Positions 1 through 8,402 are shown, numbered from the stretch's first letter. The stretch: DNA of 64,000 nucleotides from an uncultured Anaeromusa sp. (GCF_963676855.1 NZ_OY781460.1:2333520-2397519); one strand, 5' to 3'. A program made the numbers and translations. Notes: generated by a model from the sequence alone, not told the origin.

Positions 1-52
1 CATAGAAATCCTGAGGTGTTCCTCCTGTAGGTTGGTTTGTTGTGTCTGCCAT
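1..52 (-). CDS. Start of the gene downstream of portal (scaffold position), partial
   Basis: An ATG at 52..50 opens a frame (MADTTNQPTGGTPQDFY) that runs off the left edge. In T7 the gene after the portal is the capsid assembly scaffold (gp9), which is also acidic and low-complexity at its start. Only 17 residues are visible, so the assignment rests on position alone. Confidence 0.5.
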   Translation of the reverse strand, partial: MADTTNQPTGGTPQDFY

Positions 53-56
53 AGTT

Positions 57-1586
57 TTACGCTGTGGCTCCTTTCATTGCACCCTGCACAAGTTGTGGGG
101 CTGCATTTTGTACCAGCATTTGCTGCTGCTCTTGTTGCATCTTCTGCTGCACTTCAGAATCTGAGAAAATAAGACCACTCACATCCAAGGCCAGAGAAGT
201 CGCGACTTGCTTTAAGAGGCCTCCAAGTTTCATATAGCGGGAGGCCTCTGGTATCCTGGTGAGATACTCTAGGAATTGATTGATATTATCAAGGTCATGC
301 CCACGTCCTAGCGCTTCAACACCTGTTATAATCGAGGGCACTACAGTACCTGGCGGGAGATCGGGAAGCAGACCTGCGCGTGACATTTGATTCATGGCAC
401 AGTTAACCAACGGAAGTTGAAGGTCTTCCGAAAGGAGCGAATAAAAGCCTCCTAAGGTTTCCTCAAGTTCCCTTGCAACATAGCGGATTTCCTCAGCAGT
501 TACACGCTCCGCCTGCCTTTGGACTGCATTATTCAGCAGAAAGGCAAAACTAAGGTCAGACTTCAGATCACGTTGAATTTCCTTGATGGTCTGGAAGTCT
601 TGTGCTTTGTCTAGGTTGAGTGTAGAAATATCATCCCGGTCTCCGGTGACGAAATCCCCTGTCTGTGCCTTTTGGATTGCACGAACCTTAGTAGTCCCGT
701 TAGGGCGCACTAGATGAATAATGCGAGATGCTACCCCGGCATATCCTAAGATTGCCTTTTGAATAGCCTCCACACTCTCCAGGTCCCCAAGGTATTCCTC
801 TACATACCCTCTTCCATAGTCCTCCCCTTCAACCTTAACGAGGCGGACAGGAGTCCACGGGAGAAGATGAGGAGGGAAATTCTGGTCAGTGTCTGGAATT
901 CGTTTACCGTCTAACTCCTGATAGGAAAACCATCTACCATTCTCAAGATATGCATGAGTATAGATGTCCACGACATCCTCAGGTTTATGCTGCTGCCCTG
1001 AGGCATCCGCCAGGGTTTTGAGGTTCTGAGGAAGGCCTGCATAGCTGAAATGGTCCACCGTAAGGATAAGATAAGGCTTTCCAAGACCATCACGCTTTAC
1101 AACATAATTGTGTAAGCGATACGCTTTAATTCCGCCTTCGGCTGGGGGTTGGAAGTAGCACACATTACCGGCGACTATTACCTGCTTAGACCCCTCAGTA
1201 AGAGTAGGTCTATACTGCTTCGTTGCCATGTACTTCATGATTTCCTTTTCTTCCTGACTCAATGCATATTGAATCTGGTCGAGTTGGTCTTGAGCGCCCA
1301 TTCGAAGTGCTTCCTGTTTTAGATGGTTCGCTACATCCAACCGCATAAAAGGCATATTAGGGGGCATTATTGCAAGCATGATCTTTGCAGCCAAATTGTT
1401 TACGCCACGTGCTCCTATGGAGGTCTGAGGTGTAACAAACTCACTACTGCCATTGTGTCCATCCTTAGGGAATAGACTAGGAATCGTGACTAAAGCGCAT
1501 CTCTCCGCACGTTGGACGTAAGGAGCGCGTTCTGCTGCAAGTCTGTCGTAAATACTTTTTGCGGTTTCTGTTTGTTGAACTTCCAT
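57..1586 (-). CDS. T7-like portal (head-tail connector) protein
   Basis: The 509-residue protein resembles the T7 gp8 portal family (about 536 residues). Portals form the dodecameric ring at one capsid vertex through which DNA is packaged and ejected. The N-terminal region carries a YDRLAAERAPYVQRAE helix typical of this family, and the middle holds the conserved RVTAEEIRYVARELEETLGG segment. It lies directly after a gp7.3-like gene and before the presumed scaffold gene, as in T7. The C-terminus is Gln-rich (QQKMQQEQQQML), also common in podoviral portals. Confidence 0.93.
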   Translation of the reverse strand: MEVQQTETAKSIYDRLAAERAPYVQRAERCALVTIPSLFPKDGHNGSSEFVTPQTSIGARGVNNLAAKIMLAIMPPNMPFMRLDVANHLKQEALRMGAQDQLDQIQYALSQEEKEIMKYMATKQYRPTLTEGSKQVIVAGNVCYFQPPAEGGIKAYRLHNYVVKRDGLGKPYLILTVDHFSYAGLPQNLKTLADASGQQHKPEDVVDIYTHAYLENGRWFSYQELDGKRIPDTDQNFPPHLLPWTPVRLVKVEGEDYGRGYVEEYLGDLESVEAIQKAILGYAGVASRIIHLVRPNGTTKVRAIQKAQTGDFVTGDRDDISTLNLDKAQDFQTIKEIQRDLKSDLSFAFLLNNAVQRQAERVTAEEIRYVARELEETLGGFYSLLSEDLQLPLVNCAMNQMSRAGLLPDLPPGTVVPSIITGVEALGRGHDLDNINQFLEYLTRIPEASRYMKLGGLLKQVATSLALDVSGLIFSDSEVQQKMQQEQQQMLVQNAAPQLVQGAMKGATA

Positions 1587-1590
1587 TTGT

Positions 1591-1833
1591 TTAGATATTC
1601 ACCCCAGTCCCTCCGCCTGAGGAAGTCTGATTAATCGTTAAAGAGGATTTACCTAAAGACTTCCGTTTCAATACATTTTGAGTGGAGCCTGCGGTTTCCT
1701 CAGTGGGCTTTGGAGCATCCACAGGTGCAGCAGCAGGAGCCGCCGCTGATTGAGCAGCCTGAGGGGTTGAGTCCTGCGTGAGTCCGAAAATTGAGCCAAT
1801 ACCTTTGAAAATACCGGAAACGATACTACCCAT
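1591..1833 (-). CDS. T7 gp7.3-like small tail/virion protein
   Basis: This 80-residue protein has a Gly/Ile-rich start (MGSIVSGIFKGIGSIFG), an Ala/Pro-rich linker, and a tail ending in KSSLTINQTSSGGGTGVNI. T7 gp7.3, a tail-assembly protein that is part of the virion, has the same architecture and a similar SGGGINI-type ending, and sits in the same place before the portal. The basis is end-motif and positional similarity; overall sequence similarity is weak. A related protein is encoded just upstream (1851-2108). Confidence 0.7.
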   Translation of the reverse strand: MGSIVSGIFKGIGSIFGLTQDSTPQAAQSAAAPAAAPVDAPKPTEETAGSTQNVLKRKSLGKSSLTINQTSSGGGTGVNI

Positions 1834-1850
1834 ACATTTCTCCTTTGGTC

Positions 1851-2108
1851 TTACTCTTGTCCACCAATGAACAAGGTCGAGCGAGAACTATAGGAACCAC
1901 TTCCGGTGTCCTTCTTGTCCTTCGCAGCGGAATCTAGGCCGATAGTTAGAGATTCCTTACCGGAATTCTTACGGTTATCGTCAGTCCCGCCTAACTCTGG
2001 GGCCTGCGGGTCTAATGTTTTTGTTTCTGGGAGGATGTCACGCGCTGTTAAAGTTGGGCGAGAGTTTGACTGTGTGAGACCTAAAAGGCCTCCTAGAATT
2101 TGTCCCGT
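1851..2108 (-). CDS. Second gp7.3-like small protein, apparent ACG start
   Basis: This is an open frame of about 85 codons with no ATG, GTG or TTG at its front. It begins 2 nt after the stop of the preceding gene. An ACG codon at 2108..2106 lies about 10 nt after GGCAGGAG. Starting there gives MGQILGGLLGLTQ, which parallels the neighbouring gp7.3-like protein (MGSI...IFGLTQ). Both proteins also share an SLTI segment near the C-terminal third. The tight packing and the paralogy argue that the frame is translated. ACG initiation is inference; a sequencing error or frameshift is the alternative. Confidence 0.55.
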   Translation of the reverse strand, partial: TGQILGGLLGLTQSNSRPTLTARDILPETKTLDPQAPELGGTDDNRKNSGKESLTIGLDSAAKDKKDTGSGSYSSRSTLFIGGQE

Positions 2109-2110
2109 GG

Positions 2111-2296
2111 TTAATCAACTCCTGCCTGAAGTAAAGTTAGCATGTATTCGATTCCCTGACAGAAGCCTCGGAGTTCCTGAGAGGCAATGTTACGCCGCTC
2201 TGCTTCTCTGAAGACTGCCTGGAAACTGAGGTAGTCCCTGAGTCCGTCTACTTGTATCTGGTGGAATCTAGGGACAGTTTGATTATCTAGGTCCAC
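2111..2296 (-). CDS. Small phage protein of unknown function
   Basis: The 61-residue product starts at a GTG immediately after the previous stop (cag tga GTG). It has no recognisable family and looks helical, with many Gln and Arg. It lies in the stretch between exonuclease and portal, where T7 relatives carry small virion or assembly genes, so a structural or assembly role is the simplest guess. Confidence 0.6.
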   Translation of the reverse strand: MDLDNQTVPRFHQIQVDGLRDYLSFQAVFREAERRNIASQELRGFCQGIEYMLTLLQAGVD

Positions 2297-2797
2297 TCAC
2301 TGCACCACCTTTATAAAGTTGTTTGTCTGAAGCTGGAAACCCATTTTACCTACATATAAATTCTTAGTCATCACTGGGTTACATCCTAAGAAATTCCCAG
2401 CGATAACTACAGAAGCGCCTGAGGTTTTAGCCATTTGCTCCATGTACTCCACAGCAAACCGACCAAAACCAGGCACCCGACCGATTACAAATTCCTCATT
2501 GAGGGCCTTCAGGTTTTTCTGCCCGGACCACCAAAGAGGAACGATTGTGTACCCTAAGGCTCCCGCAAGGACAGCGGTCTGTGAGTTTGGTCTGTATTCA
2601 ACAAAAGAAACCACAACGCCGCCTAACTTGCGAATAGCCCTCAGGAAACTTAAAGTAGACTCAGGGTCCACTAAAGAAGACAAAGGGTGACCTTGCTTCT
2701 GCATCCGTTGAATTTCACGGGTTAGAAGTTCAGCCACCACACGGTTCTCCTGCTCTTTACTTGGGCAGGGGTCTAGGAAGAACTCACGGGTTCCCAT
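2297..2797 (-). CDS. Phage protein between exonuclease and portal, possibly GNAT-like
   Basis: The 166-residue protein overlaps the end of the exonuclease gene by 25 nt. It shows an alternating helix/strand pattern with AVEYMEQMAKTSGASVVIAGNFLGCNPVMTKNLYVGKMGFQ, where 'MTKNLYVGKMGF' resembles the end of a GNAT acetyltransferase fold. Proteins annotated as acetyltransferase or head protein occur at this position in some podoviruses. I cannot tell whether it is enzymatic or structural. Confidence 0.6.
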   Translation of the reverse strand: MGTREFFLDPCPSKEQENRVVAELLTREIQRMQKQGHPLSSLVDPESTLSFLRAIRKLGGVVVSFVEYRPNSQTAVLAGALGYTIVPLWWSGQKNLKALNEEFVIGRVPGFGRFAVEYMEQMAKTSGASVVIAGNFLGCNPVMTKNLYVGKMGFQLQTNNFIKVVQ

Positions 2798-3573
2798 AGC
2801 TTAACGCCTTCCTTTGCGTTGAATTCACCGTAGCGCAGGATTCGCGCCACACGTGCCATAAGGAGGGCCTGGGATTCCGGTAGTTTTGCCTTTTCAAAAG
2901 CACCCGCCACCTCTACCCAAGTCCCTTCCTTGAGTACCTTTTCGGCCTTCACAGGTCCAACCCCAGGACACCCTGGGTAATTATCGCAAGTATCCCCTAT
3001 GAGGGTCTGATAAAGATGGAAGCGGTCTGCCTCCTCTTCAGAGACCTTCTTCAGCTTTCCTTCGGTCATACTATAGAACCACCCAGGGATACAGTTGAAA
3101 TCTTTATCCTTGCTGATAATAACCGCAGGACTTCCTTCCGGTTCCTTGGGTCCGGTTGAGAGGATACCTAAAAGATCGTCTGCCTCCAAACCTTCAATGG
3201 TGAGGGTCTGGTAGTGTTGTTTTACCCAATCCACCAAGGCTGTATAGCAGAGAGGTTTTCGTTTGTCCGCCCGGTTTGCCTTATAGGAAGGGTAGATGTG
3301 TTTTCTGAAGTAATTGCCAGTTGGGTCTGAGAAACAAACCATGATTTCATAAGGACCCTCCCACTTCATCTCTTGGAGGACCTTCAGGGCCACCTTGCAT
3401 ACATCATCATCAAAGGTTGTGATGCATTCGCCTTCTTGAGACCAAATAGAGTGAAGGCCATTAGGCCACGTCCACTCCTCTTCAGCCTTGGCGCAGGCAA
3501 TATATGCAAACATATCCCCATCAAAAAGCAGGGCAAGTTTAGGCTCCTTAGGGTTGGCCTGTTGCTTTACCAT
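2773..3573 (-). CDS. T7 gp6-like 5'-3' exonuclease (FEN/PIN fold)
   Basis: This 5' nuclease removes RNA primers and degrades host DNA in T7-like replication. Acidic metal-binding motifs are visible: LLFDGDMFAY near the N-terminus, LEADDLLGIL and ISKDKDFNCIPG in the middle, then GDTCDNYPGCPGVGPVKAEKVL, the helix-hairpin-helix segment of FEN nucleases. The frame is open back to 3636, but the ATG at 3573 (MVKQQANPKEPK) overlaps the upstream gene less and gives 266 residues, near the T7 size of 300. Confidence 0.92.
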   Translation of the reverse strand: MVKQQANPKEPKLALLFDGDMFAYIACAKAEEEWTWPNGLHSIWSQEGECITTFDDDVCKVALKVLQEMKWEGPYEIMVCFSDPTGNYFRKHIYPSYKANRADKRKPLCYTALVDWVKQHYQTLTIEGLEADDLLGILSTGPKEPEGSPAVIISKDKDFNCIPGWFYSMTEGKLKKVSEEEADRFHLYQTLIGDTCDNYPGCPGVGPVKAEKVLKEGTWVEVAGAFEKAKLPESQALLMARVARILRYGEFNAKEGVKLWEPVSSS

Positions 3574-3766
3574 AGGCACCCTCCAGAACCGACAAGCCTT
3601 CCTGCGTAGGTCGCCAGAAGTTTGTAGTCTTTCCACCTACTAATGAGGTGATACACCCACGGGAGGCCAACTCAGCGACCAACCAGGCGTTTTTCCGGGC
3701 GAAGTCGCTCTGAAGTGCCTTAGGTTGCCGCTGAATCTCCCGAAGGACATTTAAATATTTATCCAA
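3548..3766 (-). CDS. Small phage protein, possible winged-helix
   Basis: The 72-residue product overlaps the exonuclease start by 26 nt and begins 3 nt after the ligase stop. Its alternating helices followed by FWRPTQEGLSVLEGAYG look like a small winged-helix/HTH domain, for example LAELASRGCITS then TNFWRPTQEGL. No family is recognised. The placement indicates co-translation with the replication genes. Confidence 0.6.
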   Translation of the reverse strand: MDKYLNVLREIQRQPKALQSDFARKNAWLVAELASRGCITSLVGGKTTNFWRPTQEGLSVLEGAYGKATGQP

Positions 3767-3768
3767 AG

Positions 3769-4752
3769 TTACGCTGTTCTCGCTTCTCCAATGCCTTTAG
3801 GAACCGGGAAGGAACCCAAGGCAGTTGCTAATCGACCCATTCGATTCTCAAGATCGACATCAGATTCTACTTTGTCATACCGGATAGCTTTAAAACGAGG
3901 TTCCCGAAGTTTGCCCTTTGTAGAGTCTCGCATGGCTTCAATCTCAATAATGGAGCCTACAATTTTCTCAGGCTCCTTAAAGAAGGTATCGCGTTGGGAA
4001 TCGTCCAACCCGGAACCTACAGAGATAAGTTCACCATCGAAGAACTCTACAGTTAAAGCCCCGGCTTTTCCTTTAAGCCTCCCTATGCCTTCCATTACAC
4101 CCACCACCTTTAGATCATAGGTGAGGGTGCCTTTCATTTTTACCTTGGTGTGATTACGTTCCCCAGGTTGATAGGGGGCTGTAGGATCTGACAATACAAT
4201 ACCCTCGCCTCCGTCTTCAATAGTCTGAAGGAACATGCCATAGGCAACTTCAAAGGTGGGACAGTGTTTTTGTTCTACCACCACCACATAGGTTTGCTTC
4301 GGGTCAATCTCATGGAAATGACACACAGAGGCGTAGCGTATCCCGAAAGGACGACACTTCGAACTACCTAGGAATTCACCCAAGGTCAGCCAATCATGCA
4401 CATACGCTTTCAGGTTGGTGTGTTGCTGTTTGGTATCCCGTGCCTGTCCGCTGATAGTCGGGAAGGACAAGGCAGGGTCGTATACCTCGAAGACAATCAA
4501 GCTATTAACCACCATGACCGGGCAAAAGAACTTCTCAAGGTGCTTCATGGAGATGTAAGGTTCGCCTGTGGCACTACAAATGCGCACCGTTTTGTTATCA
4601 GCTTTCCAGGCAATAGCGAACACTCCATCATACTTACGACTTAACCAGCGCGGAAACGTTAGTTTTTCAGGCTTGGCGTTTCGTATATCCAAGACCCGCT
4701 GAATGAATTTCTTCTTTTCACGGCCTACAATATCAATCAAACGTTTGGTCAT
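3769..4752 (-). CDS. ATP-dependent DNA ligase, T7 gp1.3-like
   Basis: The 327-residue protein carries the adenylation motif RKYDG with the nucleophilic lysine at residue 40. Further nucleotidyltransferase motifs are GEGIVLSDP and KVKMKGTLTYDLKVVGV, followed by an OB-fold tail. It seals nicks during phage replication. In T7 the ligase is an early gene right after RNA polymerase; here it lies between DNA polymerase and exonuclease. Confidence 0.92.
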   Translation of the reverse strand: MTKRLIDIVGREKKKFIQRVLDIRNAKPEKLTFPRWLSRKYDGVFAIAWKADNKTVRICSATGEPYISMKHLEKFFCPVMVVNSLIVFEVYDPALSFPTISGQARDTKQQHTNLKAYVHDWLTLGEFLGSSKCRPFGIRYASVCHFHEIDPKQTYVVVVEQKHCPTFEVAYGMFLQTIEDGGEGIVLSDPTAPYQPGERNHTKVKMKGTLTYDLKVVGVMEGIGRLKGKAGALTVEFFDGELISVGSGLDDSQRDTFFKEPEKIVGSIIEIEAMRDSTKGKLREPRFKAIRYDKVESDVDLENRMGRLATALGSFPVPKGIGEARTA

Positions 4753-4754
4753 AA

Positions 4755-4880
4755 TTAATTGGTCATCCTTTCTCTCTTACGCTTTCCTTCGGTTCCATGA
4801 AGGTCGTGGGTATAAATGATTATGAAAGACATCACGCACCACACAAGGAACCCTGTGAGAACAATAGGAATCAATGACAT
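4755..4880 (-). CDS. Small membrane protein, 41 residues
   Basis: An ATG at 4880 overlaps the last codons of the DNA polymerase gene. The product has one hydrophobic segment (LIPIVLTGFLVWCVMSFIII, residues 3-22) and a basic C-terminus (GKRKRERMTN), and ends 2 nt before the ligase ATG. Size, topology and charged tail would fit a small holin-like or membrane-associated phage protein, but function is unknown. Confidence 0.55.
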   Translation of the reverse strand: MSLIPIVLTGFLVWCVMSFIIIYTHDLHGTEGKRKRERMTN

Positions 4881-6835
4881 TCTGCCCAATTCTTCCCAAT
4901 CTTGCCCTCAGTATCTAATTGTACGTTGAATTTAAAATGAGCCTGAGTTCTTCTCATGGCTTCTTGAGCAACCTGAATGATTAACTCAGCGATTTCTTTG
5001 GTTCTCGCTGCGGCCTGAAACTCATCATGCACCCAGGCCATCATTGCGAAATCCCCATCCCATCCATGAGTTAACCCATGTTCTTCTACAAGCATTCTTT
5101 CGGTTTCTACTAACCACCACTTACAAATAAGAGCACCACAGGACTGCAAAAGGGAATTTAGTGCTGCGTGAAGATGTCTGATTGGAATTCTCCGACCATC
5201 CAAACCACGCAACCATTTCCGCTTCCACGACTTAACACGCCCTCGGAACATCTCTGCTACTAATTCATTTTGGATTGCTTGACGTAAAAGCATGATACCA
5301 GGGGTTTGCTTTAGGAATGCCTCTTTAAGGCGCTTTCCGTCTGCTTTTGTACCCTTGACTATCTTGCCAATCTTGGCATCCCCGGCACCATATAGGAATC
5401 CGTAGATGAAGGTCTTGGCGTTGTCGCGGGTAGGAAGGCCTGCGGCCTGTTGGTTTTTTGTATGGACATCACCATGGACAACCTCATGGGCATATTCGCC
5501 GTTGTCGTAAGGATACATATAATGAGCCAAGCACCGCAATTCAAGTCCACTTGCATCCACACCCACCTGATACCAACCCTTAGGAACACCAAACAGAGAC
5601 CGGCATTCTTTGCCGTAAGGGGACCCAACTTTTGGAACTTGGGCAATGTTGGGGCTGGTATGGGAGGCCCTGGAGGTCACGCAGCCCATTGAATTAATGC
5701 GCCCGTGGATTCGCCCGGAGTCCTTAACACACTTAAGCCACCCTTGCTTTCCGTCTACAAGCTGTCCCAATCTCTTGGTAATCGTGAAGTATTCCTCAAA
5801 GGTGTCTACAAGAGGCAGGAGGTCTGTGGGGCAGTCTTCATCTGTTTTCATGTAGGTGAAGGTGTCTGCATCCACTTTTAGGTTGAACTTACCGGCCTGA
5901 CACATTACCTCTAAAGTGTTCCCATCGAATTCTCTTTGAGTGTCTTTGTCGATGTTATAGAGGTCAGTATCTACAGGACGATAGTTGTAATGGGTGGTCA
6001 TAATCCAGTTGACCTGCTGCCTGCTGTTGGGGTTGAATGGCTTGAAACGTTTCACCGGAACACCTGTAATGTAACCCTTTTTTGCGTTATTACGCTTAGG
6101 GATAAAATCAGGTGCAGGGATGGGCGGTACAAGTTCCTCAAGTTTCCGCCTGAGGTCGGCCTCTCGCGCCCTTAAGGTACACTCAAGTTCCTCTGCCTGC
6201 TGCACATCAAAAGGAAAACCATTACGTTCCATCTGAGCCAGCAACCATTGCAGATCATGCTCTAATTCAATAGCCTCCTGAGAATACCCGTGGTTTAAGA
6301 GGTTTTCCATAAGTGCGGTCCCGACAACTACATCCTGTTCGTTGTAAGAGAGCATCTCAGGGACATATACAGCCCATTTACTTGTGGAATCTGTATCGTC
6401 CTCTGCTACCTCACCCACAAACTCACCTTTCCGCTTTCCTAGGCGATAGCCATAGGCTTCCAGCTTATGAGACTTATAGAGTTTCTTGGGGAGGACTCCA
6501 CGCCTTAAGAGAGGCATATCCATGTTTGCCAGGTCCGTGTAAATTAACCGACCTAGTACCAAGGAGTCTTTCACTTGTCTTCTCTGGGACCGCTTAAGCC
6601 TGAACCCTGTGGTTTTCTCAAGGAACGGAATGTCAAACATGATCACGTTGTGTCCGCTAATTTCTTCACCAGCCGCAAGGGCTTCCATGAGTCGGTTTAT
6701 CCCATCAGGGACCTTTTCAGGTGGATAGGCAATTAAAAGAGGGTCTCCTGAAGACCCCACTTTACCTACCGTAATACAATGGACTTTTGTTCCCTTGTCA
6801 AGGAGACCATCACTTTCTAAGTCAAAGTTGAGCAA
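4871..6835 (-). CDS. T7 gp5-like DNA polymerase (family A)
   Basis: The 654-residue family A polymerase has an N-terminal 3'-5' proofreading domain (DLES at residues 5-8, HNVIMFDIPFLEK). The polymerase domain shows motif A (VDASGLELRCLAHY, about residue 428), motif B (RDNAKTFIYGFLYGAGDA, about 473) and motif C (WVHDEFQ, about 603). It starts at TTG with AAGGAG eight bases upstream. It is slightly shorter than T7 gp5 (704). A thioredoxin-binding loop cannot be judged by eye. Confidence 0.96.
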   Translation of the reverse strand: MLNFDLESDGLLDKGTKVHCITVGKVGSSGDPLLIAYPPEKVPDGINRLMEALAAGEEISGHNVIMFDIPFLEKTTGFRLKRSQRRQVKDSLVLGRLIYTDLANMDMPLLRRGVLPKKLYKSHKLEAYGYRLGKRKGEFVGEVAEDDTDSTSKWAVYVPEMLSYNEQDVVVGTALMENLLNHGYSQEAIELEHDLQWLLAQMERNGFPFDVQQAEELECTLRAREADLRRKLEELVPPIPAPDFIPKRNNAKKGYITGVPVKRFKPFNPNSRQQVNWIMTTHYNYRPVDTDLYNIDKDTQREFDGNTLEVMCQAGKFNLKVDADTFTYMKTDEDCPTDLLPLVDTFEEYFTITKRLGQLVDGKQGWLKCVKDSGRIHGRINSMGCVTSRASHTSPNIAQVPKVGSPYGKECRSLFGVPKGWYQVGVDASGLELRCLAHYMYPYDNGEYAHEVVHGDVHTKNQQAAGLPTRDNAKTFIYGFLYGAGDAKIGKIVKGTKADGKRLKEAFLKQTPGIMLLRQAIQNELVAEMFRGRVKSWKRKWLRGLDGRRIPIRHLHAALNSLLQSCGALICKWWLVETERMLVEEHGLTHGWDGDFAMMAWVHDEFQAAARTKEIAELIIQVAQEAMRRTQAHFKFNVQLDTEGKIGKNWAECH

Positions 6836-6847
6836 TCTGTTTGCTCC

Positions 6848-7168
6848 TTAGGCTCCTTTGTGCAATTCCTGCAATTCGTTGATTTCCGCCGTTAGATTAT
6901 CCTTGCAGACCTCAAGAGCAAGTAAGGCATCCTGTCGCATTTGAATATGTTTTGCAAGATACGCCTTATGCTTCTCTTCCCAATAAGATGCAACCTTAAC
7001 TGCAGTCTGAATAGCAGATTGACCTAACCAATATGCAAAGTTTCGCAGTACTGCTGCACCGTCCGCAATAGACGTACCAACAACTACAATCCCTTTCATC
7101 TTCACTTTGTAGAAACGCCGCGCTCTCCGGGCGGACTTAATGGAAATACCTTTTACATTTACCGTCAT
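6848..7168 (-). CDS. Phage protein of unknown function, coiled coil
   Basis: The 106-residue protein has a basic N-terminus (SIKSARRARRFYKVKMKG), a mildly hydrophobic middle, and a C-terminal helix (KAYLAKHIQMRQDALLALEVCKDNLTAEINELQELHK) with heptad character. It overlaps the upstream kinase gene by 4 nt, so it is co-translated with replication genes. I do not recognise the family. Confidence 0.7.
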   Translation of the reverse strand: MTVNVKGISIKSARRARRFYKVKMKGIVVVGTSIADGAAVLRNFAYWLGQSAIQTAVKVASYWEEKHKAYLAKHIQMRQDALLALEVCKDNLTAEINELQELHKGA

Positions 7169-7809
7169 TGTTTCTTACCATTTCCTCCTTGTTGAATAAT
7201 AGTTTCGAGCTGCTCCAAGGCAGTGAAACCTCGGGTATTCTCTACGTTGTGGATAATCGAATCACACTGAGCGATTAAGACATCAATTTCAGACTCCGCT
7301 AGGTGTCGCTCCATTGTCTCAAATTCTTCCCAGGTGATTCCATCGCGTTCTGCAAGGCGTTCATAACGAACACGCTCAGGTGCTTTAATCCCCACAAGGT
7401 AATACCCAGAGTCACGTAGGGCCTTAAATTCAGACCCTCTTCGGACATCCGTAAATACAACCTTAGGAAACCCACCGGCCTTCATAAGGCCTGCGCGAAT
7501 CCATACGCCTTCTAGGGATTTATTGATAAGGGTCCCCAGCTCTTGCAAACCTTTGCGGTCCTTAGGGCCTTCCTTAGGTATAGTTGCTACATGACCTATA
7601 AGAGTCCGAAGGTGTACACGGGTTAACATACCGGAAGTAAGTTGTTCGAGCATTGCAAGTGCCATTCGTGGGTATCCCGCACGTAGTGTGCTGAGGACGA
7701 GGCGAATAGGGTCACCAAAGGCAACCCGATTGAAGTCTAAAAGCTGGGAGGCAAGGAAGTCCTTACCGGACCCGCTACGCCCTACTAGGGCAATCCTTGA
7801 GTGTTTCAT
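7165..7809 (-). CDS. Deoxynucleoside monophosphate kinase-like protein
   Basis: The 214-residue P-loop protein has a Walker A at residues 9-16 (GRSGSGKD) near the N-terminus and a VVFTDVRRGSEFKAL segment typical of phage dNMP kinases, which make dNDPs for DNA synthesis. It lies among replication genes and overlaps both neighbours by 4 nt. Assignment to the dNMP-kinase family rests on motif pattern and length; another P-loop kinase is possible. Confidence 0.7.
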   Translation of the reverse strand: MKHSRIALVGRSGSGKDFLASQLLDFNRVAFGDPIRLVLSTLRAGYPRMALAMLEQLTSGMLTRVHLRTLIGHVATIPKEGPKDRKGLQELGTLINKSLEGVWIRAGLMKAGGFPKVVFTDVRRGSEFKALRDSGYYLVGIKAPERVRYERLAERDGITWEEFETMERHLAESEIDVLIAQCDSIIHNVENTRGFTALEQLETIIQQGGNGKKQ

Positions 7810-8402
7810 TTCGTTATTCCTGCTGTTTCGAAGAAGACCACAGCCGCCAGATACTCTTTGTAATACTGTTCATGAGGTGTGCGTCCTTTCACACCATAAA
7901 TTTGTTCAATGCGTTCCTTAAATGCCATTAAGGTCCCGCCTTTGTAATCGTTCCAACATCCACAAAGAATCAGATCATCCGTCACACAATAGGTGGTTAT
8001 ACCGCGCCTACTCCCAATACAAGAAAGTTGTAAGTATTTCTTATCAAGATATGCGCCATTGAGGTATGCGCCATTGAGGTATGCGCCATTGAGGTATGCG
8101 CCATTGAGGTCTGCACCCCTGAGGTCTGCGCCACTGAGGTCTGCGCTACTGAGGACTGCGCCACTGAGGTCTGCTCTACTGAGGACTGCGCCACTGAGGT
8201 CTGCGTCACTGAGGTCTGCGCACCTGAGGTCTGCGTCACTGAGGTCTGCGCATCTGAGGAGTGCACCCCTAAGGACTGTACCCCTGAGGTCTGCGCACCT
8301 GAGAAACACACCACTGAGGTCTGCCCGTCTCCCCTCAGGTTCGTCCCTCAGCCACCGTCCGTGAGAGTCTATAATTCTTTTAATTTCATCCTGTGTTAAC
8401 AT
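7806..8402 (-). CDS. Pentapeptide-repeat protein
   Basis: After an N-terminal helix (about residues 1-25), A(D/V/Y)L-type pentapeptides run from about residue 27 to 122, e.g. ADLSG, ADLRG and a run of AYLNG. A non-repeat C-terminal domain of about 75 residues follows. Pentapeptide repeats form a right-handed beta helix; some members (MfpA, Qnr) mimic DNA and bind gyrase, but function here is unknown. It overlaps primase-helicase by one base and the kinase by four. The array is encoded by near-identical 15-bp units that keep other frames open, which creates spurious antisense ORFs. Confidence 0.9.
   Translation of the reverse strand: MLTQDEIKRIIDSHGRWLRDEPEGRRADLSGVFLRCADLRGTVLRGALLRCADLSDADLRCADLSDADLSGAVLSRADLSGAVLSSADLSGADLRGADLNGAYLNGAYLNGAYLNGAYLDKKYLQLSCIGSRRGITTYCVTDDLILCGCWNDYKGGTLMAFKERIEQIYGVKGRTPHEQYYKEYLAAVVFFETAGITK
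8046..8335. repeat. 15-bp tandem repeat array within the pentapeptide gene
   Basis: Units such as gaggtatgcgccatt repeat perfectly at 8061-8075, 8076-8090 and 8091-8105, with diverged units on either side up to about 8335. They encode the pentapeptides. The perfect units suggest recent slippage expansion. Confidence 0.9.

Noticed and set aside
1885..1900. actatagga, similar to the core of a T7 promoter
   Set aside because: Only a short match, on the plus strand opposite to all genes, and inside the 1851-2108 coding frame.
4746..4770. aattaattggtcat resembling the phage promoter element
   Set aside because: It matches only a short part of the 31-bp element, in the wrong orientation, and encodes the end of the 41-residue membrane protein.
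8046..8335. Short regular repeats as a possible CRISPR array
   Set aside because: Units are contiguous 15-mers without spacers and encode pentapeptides.
7993..8364. Plus- and minus-strand ORFs across the pentapeptide repeats (about 100-120 residues)
   Set aside because: The 15-bp period keeps several frames open; low-complexity products with no ribosome sites.
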